64,000 nt of DNA from Steromphala cineraria (lineage: Eukaryota > Mollusca > Gastropoda > Trochida > Trochidae). Numbering within the stretch: position 1 is the first letter of the stretch; each line of letters starts with the position of its first letter. Below are positions 53,301 to 59,300 of this stretch, one piece after another. The DNA lies in assembly GCA_916613615.1 (NCBI GenBank), contig OU744726.1, positions 59,164,987 to 59,228,986 on the forward strand. The letters run 5' to 3'. The position numbers were made by a program, and so were the translations under genes. The notes under the pieces were generated by a model that saw only the letters and a program-made list of their open reading frames with translations, ran no database searches and was not told where the DNA came from.

Positions 53301-56300
53301 CGACTGATGATTCGATAGAAAGGTGGAGGGATAGGATATTTTACGACTGCTTCACTTTCTTGCATGCTTGTTTTGTTTCTTCACATTTTGCTTCTTATTT
53401 TCTGCATTATGAAATCATGCATGCTGCTAATGTGCAATTTCTGCATCGAAATTATCAAATATTATTTTCTTCTCTCATTTCATGCTTCAAATATTCATAA
53501 CTTAATTCATAACAGTAATAATTTTGTTAAACTAATGGATTTGAAGTGAATTGTTTTCTTTTTACTAAATAACAAATATACATTAATATAAATTTTTAGA
53601 CATACATATATATTATATATCATATCATATATTAATATCTATGATTTTAATCATGCAAATAATGAATTAAAAAATTACTGAATTTCATATGTATAAATAT
53701 AAATTGAGGAGAACGATATGAAGAGGGTATGAAGATGGTATGACAATGATTTCAGGGACTGGGTATGATGACAACAGTTACACTGCCTGTCTATAACAGA
53801 ACAGCAGGATCGGTGAGTGAAGATTTCCGATGAGAGATATGGAGGATATTTATGTAAATGAGCATCCTGTCTCAGGGTACTCTAACTCCACTAATCTGTA
53901 CCCTGGGCTCAGAAGCTAGACTCGCTCGTGCGGCCGGACTTGGGACATAGCCAATCAAATCATTTTCTCGTTGAAATGTTATCGAGACGGTTGCGAGAAA
54001 ATGATTTGATTGGCTATATTCCAAGTCGGGCCGCGTGAGCGAATCCAGCTTCTGCGCCCAGGGTACAGATTAGTGGAGTTAGAGTAACATTCGTACCCTG
54101 AGACGGGATGGTAAATGAGTGTCCATGAATTACTATGTTAACAACAAGAATACTGATTAGTCCTTCGTGAGTGAGAGAGAGGGATTTCCTGATATTTTGG
54201 AATGAGTGTCATTCACATAGAGATTGGCACAAATGTGATGTTCTATTTATTACAATAATCACAAAAATCAAGAGAAAACAGTCAAAATCTACCAACATAG
54301 GCAGACGAGCCGCCACCTTTTGCTTATTGAATGCAATGTCATAGGAGAAACCTGCAATTTTGAAATGGGATCTCACAATGAAAAAGGGATATTTTGCCCT
54401 AGTGCTTTATATGAAAATCATAAACACTGAAATGACATCACTCTTAGTTAACTTTTAAATCTTTAACTCTAAATCAAGCTATTTTGGTACTCCTCGGATA
54501 AAAGAATGTTGAGTTTGAGATATTTTGTCTCAGACCTGCATTATGCCATTCATTTGCTGAAAACATTACGTTCTATAGATCACCAAAGAAGGTACATCTA
54601 TTATGTATTAAGTTACAAATTGTATTTGTTTCAGTCTAACCAGACTATTCTAGGTGTGATGGGTATCGATGTTACGACAGCTGATATGATGAAAAAGAGC
54701 CCAGCAAGAAAGGTTTGTATACAGAGTAAATCCCCCCAAACTAATCATCATGGAATCATTTTTTGACATATTTTAGATCAAATTCATCAAGCATAAATTT
54801 TTTTTTGATGAAACAGATTTATGAGAAATATATATGATATCAATATCAATGCTTCTTCAATTTCAGTTCAGCATTTGCACATCTGGGCATTTTCTTGCAT
54901 AAAAATTCATTTTTGAACATGACGTCATATGAAATGAATATCTATGAATTCAATTTTAATTGCTATATGGGATATTATGATGAGACAGAATCAAATGTTT
55001 GAAAGAAATGCAAATAATGATATGTTGTGCCATTCATTTCAGCTTGGACCAAATGGATACTCTTTTGCAGTAAACCCAAATGGATATATTATATTCCACC
55101 CAAATCTGAAGGCAACTGTAAGTACAAATTTCAAACTTACGTTTTTTATTTGTAATAGATGGTTCAAATTATTCTTTCTCAATGAGTTTTATTAATTTAG
55201 ATATCAAACAGCCAGTATTAAGTTTTTTGAAAATTTTATAATTTAAAATTTTCACTGATAATTATATGGTAATGCTAAATGTATTTTTTTGATAGTATCA
55301 AAAATCTCATTACACAAACCAATTATCCATAGACCGAGAACAAATTATAAAGATTCACATAAAGTTCATTGGCAACCATTTTTAGTGAACACCTTTAATT
55401 CATTTTGCGGAAGAAAAAGGAATCACATGGCTGAACTTTACATTATATCTTTGATTAGTTACTGCTTCATTTAGTTTAAATACATTGTCTTTCAATTGAA
55501 ACCATCTATTTTCATTTTCCTGACATCACCTTATATGCCCCCTAAAAACGTACTACTGCCCCTTTAAGTAAGAGTCGTACGTGTGCGACAAGTTGTTTTG
55601 GTAATTTCATCAAGCGTTTACAATGAAATATTTTGAGCTGTATGAAAAGTTTGTTTTATTGATGTAAACCTACGTCATGCACCTTGAATTCAATAATTAC
55701 TTCTTTAATGTTCTTGTTTTTATACAACTTTTTTTTTTCTTATAGGACTACATGAGAGATCCACCAAATGTTGATTTCCTTGAAATTGAGGTTGAAAATG
55801 AGAAGAAGCAAGAAGTAAGTCAATCAGTTAAAATATCATTTCACAAAGCTTTTTTAACTTCATGTTTATGCAAGGAATAAGGAATTCTGTTTTGCCGATA
55901 ATCAAGCTTTAAGGAAATAAGAATAACAGGTATATTTACAGAATAATGAAGTTTTATATTCATAAAAATAGCTCCAACTTCTTCCAGGAATAATGAACTT
56001 TCTAATTTTGATGTTGTAAGAATGTTAAATCATTGATCAGACTTTGATACTTCTCATAAAAGTTAAGATTAAGAGTAAAAGTTAAATTAAGAATGAAACT
56101 TTGAATATTAAGGATAGTTAGCTTATCAATCAGTGCTCCAGATAATTTTTTAACTTTTTGGGTATTTACTCCCCATTTTGGTAACAATTGAGTATTGTTG
56201 ATTTTAATAATGTACTTCAATAACATTGTAATTACTCCCTGATTTCGGAAAAAAAAAATTTGTTCTTTCATGATTTAAAATAAATGGGTATTTCTCTGCA

Positions 56301-59300
56301 TATAAATATTATCTTTAAAAAGTAATGATACTAATTAACAAATTTAAAACCCAAATATTGATATTTTGAAGAGTTTTGATATTTATTTTTGATAATTTTA
56401 AGTTTGAATATACGCAAATCAGTGAGTACAATACGCAAGCTATTTTGATTGTTTTAGGTTTTAAAGAAAATGTATGCTTATCTGTACTCCTAGTTTTAAG
56501 ACTAATGTGGTTGTTAAGGATTTTTGTGTGTAAATTATGCAGATACGCTGCTTATCTGAAGCAATTATCAATATATTATAAACCATTTTGTTGTTGTATT
56601 TGTTTCAGTTGAGAACAGCCCTGGTTAAACAGCAGGAAGGAACTGTTGTTATTGATACATCTGTACTTACACCTGACATGGTATGTTGTGTATTATGTGT
56701 GTTTTGTACCCAATATTAATTTGGGAAATAAACAAGCATATAGTGTACAAAATACAAGGAGTGATATTTGAAGACCCAAATTAAGAGTCTTACATGTCTT
56801 CAGACTCCCTGCAAATCACTTAAAGGGTTGTATATATATTTTTCATGAAAATATCAAAAATGATATAAAAATCTTGTGACTTGTGAAAAAACAAACGGGT
56901 AAAGCATGACTATTTTGTATATTGATAGACTTAGTTTTCCAATGCAACGACAAGGCAAGACAAGAACGAAGCATTCATAAAATATCTAAAGAGTCTATAG
57001 AAACTTAAAGATAAGCAAAACAGGTTTCCTTTACCCATTTTAATGTCAGTTTAAAAAAAAGTCAATCTAAATTTGGTTTAAACATGTTTTATTATATACT
57101 CATGTAATCTTATGATAGTAATACAAAGGTGCAATACGGAATACGTCTTCAAATTCTGTATTGCACTCAAGAATCCGTATTGCACGCCTGCCGGTTCTAC
57201 TTTTTTTAAGCTTAGGCAATTCTCGGTATTTTCCGCCAGTAACAATCACTTTTTTAATATTAAAACATCAAAGTTAATGTATCTCAATGCATTAGTAAAA
57301 ACATACTTTTTGATATGATATTGAAGAATAAAATAGTGCGAAACTAGAGTTATCATTAGTAAAGAAACTGCAAAACACTTTGAAAAAGGAAATCCTGAAC
57401 CATATTCCGAGAGCTCCGCTAGCGATACTCGTCATTATGACGTCATAGCCGACAACGATTATGACGTCATTTCCATGGTGACATCGTTTGAATGAAGCCC
57501 GTCGCTCGATACCTTGGACTTTACGTTTTTCATATTCAGGATTTTATAAATAAAGGCTGTGGAATTACTTTTATCACGTTAATTAGTTTTCACACTTGAA
57601 AAAAATTCTTTTTCGTTTAACTACGCAGAGTAATGAGAAGAAAATAGATAATTGAGGTATCAAATCATCAGCCGAGCGGGATCTGGGTCATCGCCTTTAC
57701 GCATTATGTATAATTGCGCAGTACGTCTTCTTAGATGATTTAAGAAATTCAAAAACTACTTGTACAAAGGTTAAAAAAGAGTATAAATTTATGTTTCTGT
57801 ACTCATTCTTGTCATAAATATGTCTTTTTATGTCCAACATCTGATCAAATCTTTTTCGTTTTTTTTTATCTCAATGCTTTTGTGTCATATTGAAAACAAA
57901 AAATAGGCCAGTGGCTTGTAAAATCCCATGTTATATATTGTTTGGTTCCAAAGTGACTTAATATGCTTTTTCTGTTTTCAGAAATCTGTCACAAGAGATA
58001 ATGTAACATACTCCTATGAAAAAATAATAAATACATCGTTCAGGTAAGTTATATCTTTTTAAAGACAATACTTATGGATGAACAACTTCTTTATTTTGTG
58101 AAAGACTTCTTATTGTTCATCACATCAGACCAATTTCAAGAATGCAAATCAAAGAAGTAATATGTTATAAAATTGAATGTCCTACAGTCTGATTGAACTT
58201 GAGGGTGAATATTTTCTTTACCAAAAGCAGGAGAAGTTCCACTGCACAACAGTCTGAGAACAGGCTGTATTGATGTATGTTATGATGTAACAATGTGATT
58301 GTTGTAATTCTACTTTTCTCTTTGGATTGATTTGAATCTTCCATTTTCGATGAAAAGATCATGTGAAGAACATCTATCTGTAGTCTACTTAATGCTAACT
58401 TTTTCACATTTACACATGAGAGATAGTTTTTAGATTCTAGTGGACATTTTAATACAGTGGTTCTAGTTATCAATTATTATACCCACAGCCTTGGAGTGAG
58501 TGTTCCTTCATATCAGAAGTTTTATCCTGATTTCAATGGAGCTATGGATAAATTTAGTAAGTATTTGAAAGTGGTTCGAGTCATTGTTAACCTTTGTTGT
58601 ATATAATTCCCCCCCCCATCATTTACCTTTACTTTTCTAATGTTTAACCCTATGTTCATGTTTACTTGCATCCTTTAGTGGGTCCATGTAGTAACCAACT
58701 TAGTAGTAGAAGAAGGTAAAGTCAATATTATGAATATACAACTTCTTTATTCAAGTTTGTGACGTAGTAGTAGTTACCTCCTTAGCCTACGGAGGACAAA
58801 CGCCTCCTCAGTTTTTAATTTGTATATAAATGTTTATCTGCAAAACATTCTGTTGCCCTCATTATGTTTAAAAAGTATAGAGAAGGAAATATGGTTGAAG
58901 GTCACAATGTTTTGATTTTTCGATGTGGTGGTATTCTTAAATTATTAATTGTTGCTTTCTAACTTTTTACAGATCATAAATTCCTGAAGAGTAGCCTCTG
59001 CACACTTTTGATCCCCCCTTGGTAAGTATCTATATATTAAATGAGGGATTGTCGAAACATCAAGATATAGCATTACTTACATATCTTATATATGGAAATC
59101 AGAATGTCATTTCTAAAAGGATCTTGTTAAAATACAAATACTTGGTAAAATCGCAGTTATTTATCATCAGTGTCATATGAATTTTATAAGTTTTTACCTT
59201 TACTGATTACAGAATCTTTAATTAAATGCGATTTGTCTTCTGAAACACATTCAAGTCAATCCCCATTTCTGACCAACTTAGAATTTCCTTAAAAAAGGAT

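Noticed and set aside
58165..58473. 102-codon minus-strand frame
   Set aside because: Lies within intron 20, antisense to the gene, with no domain I recognise.
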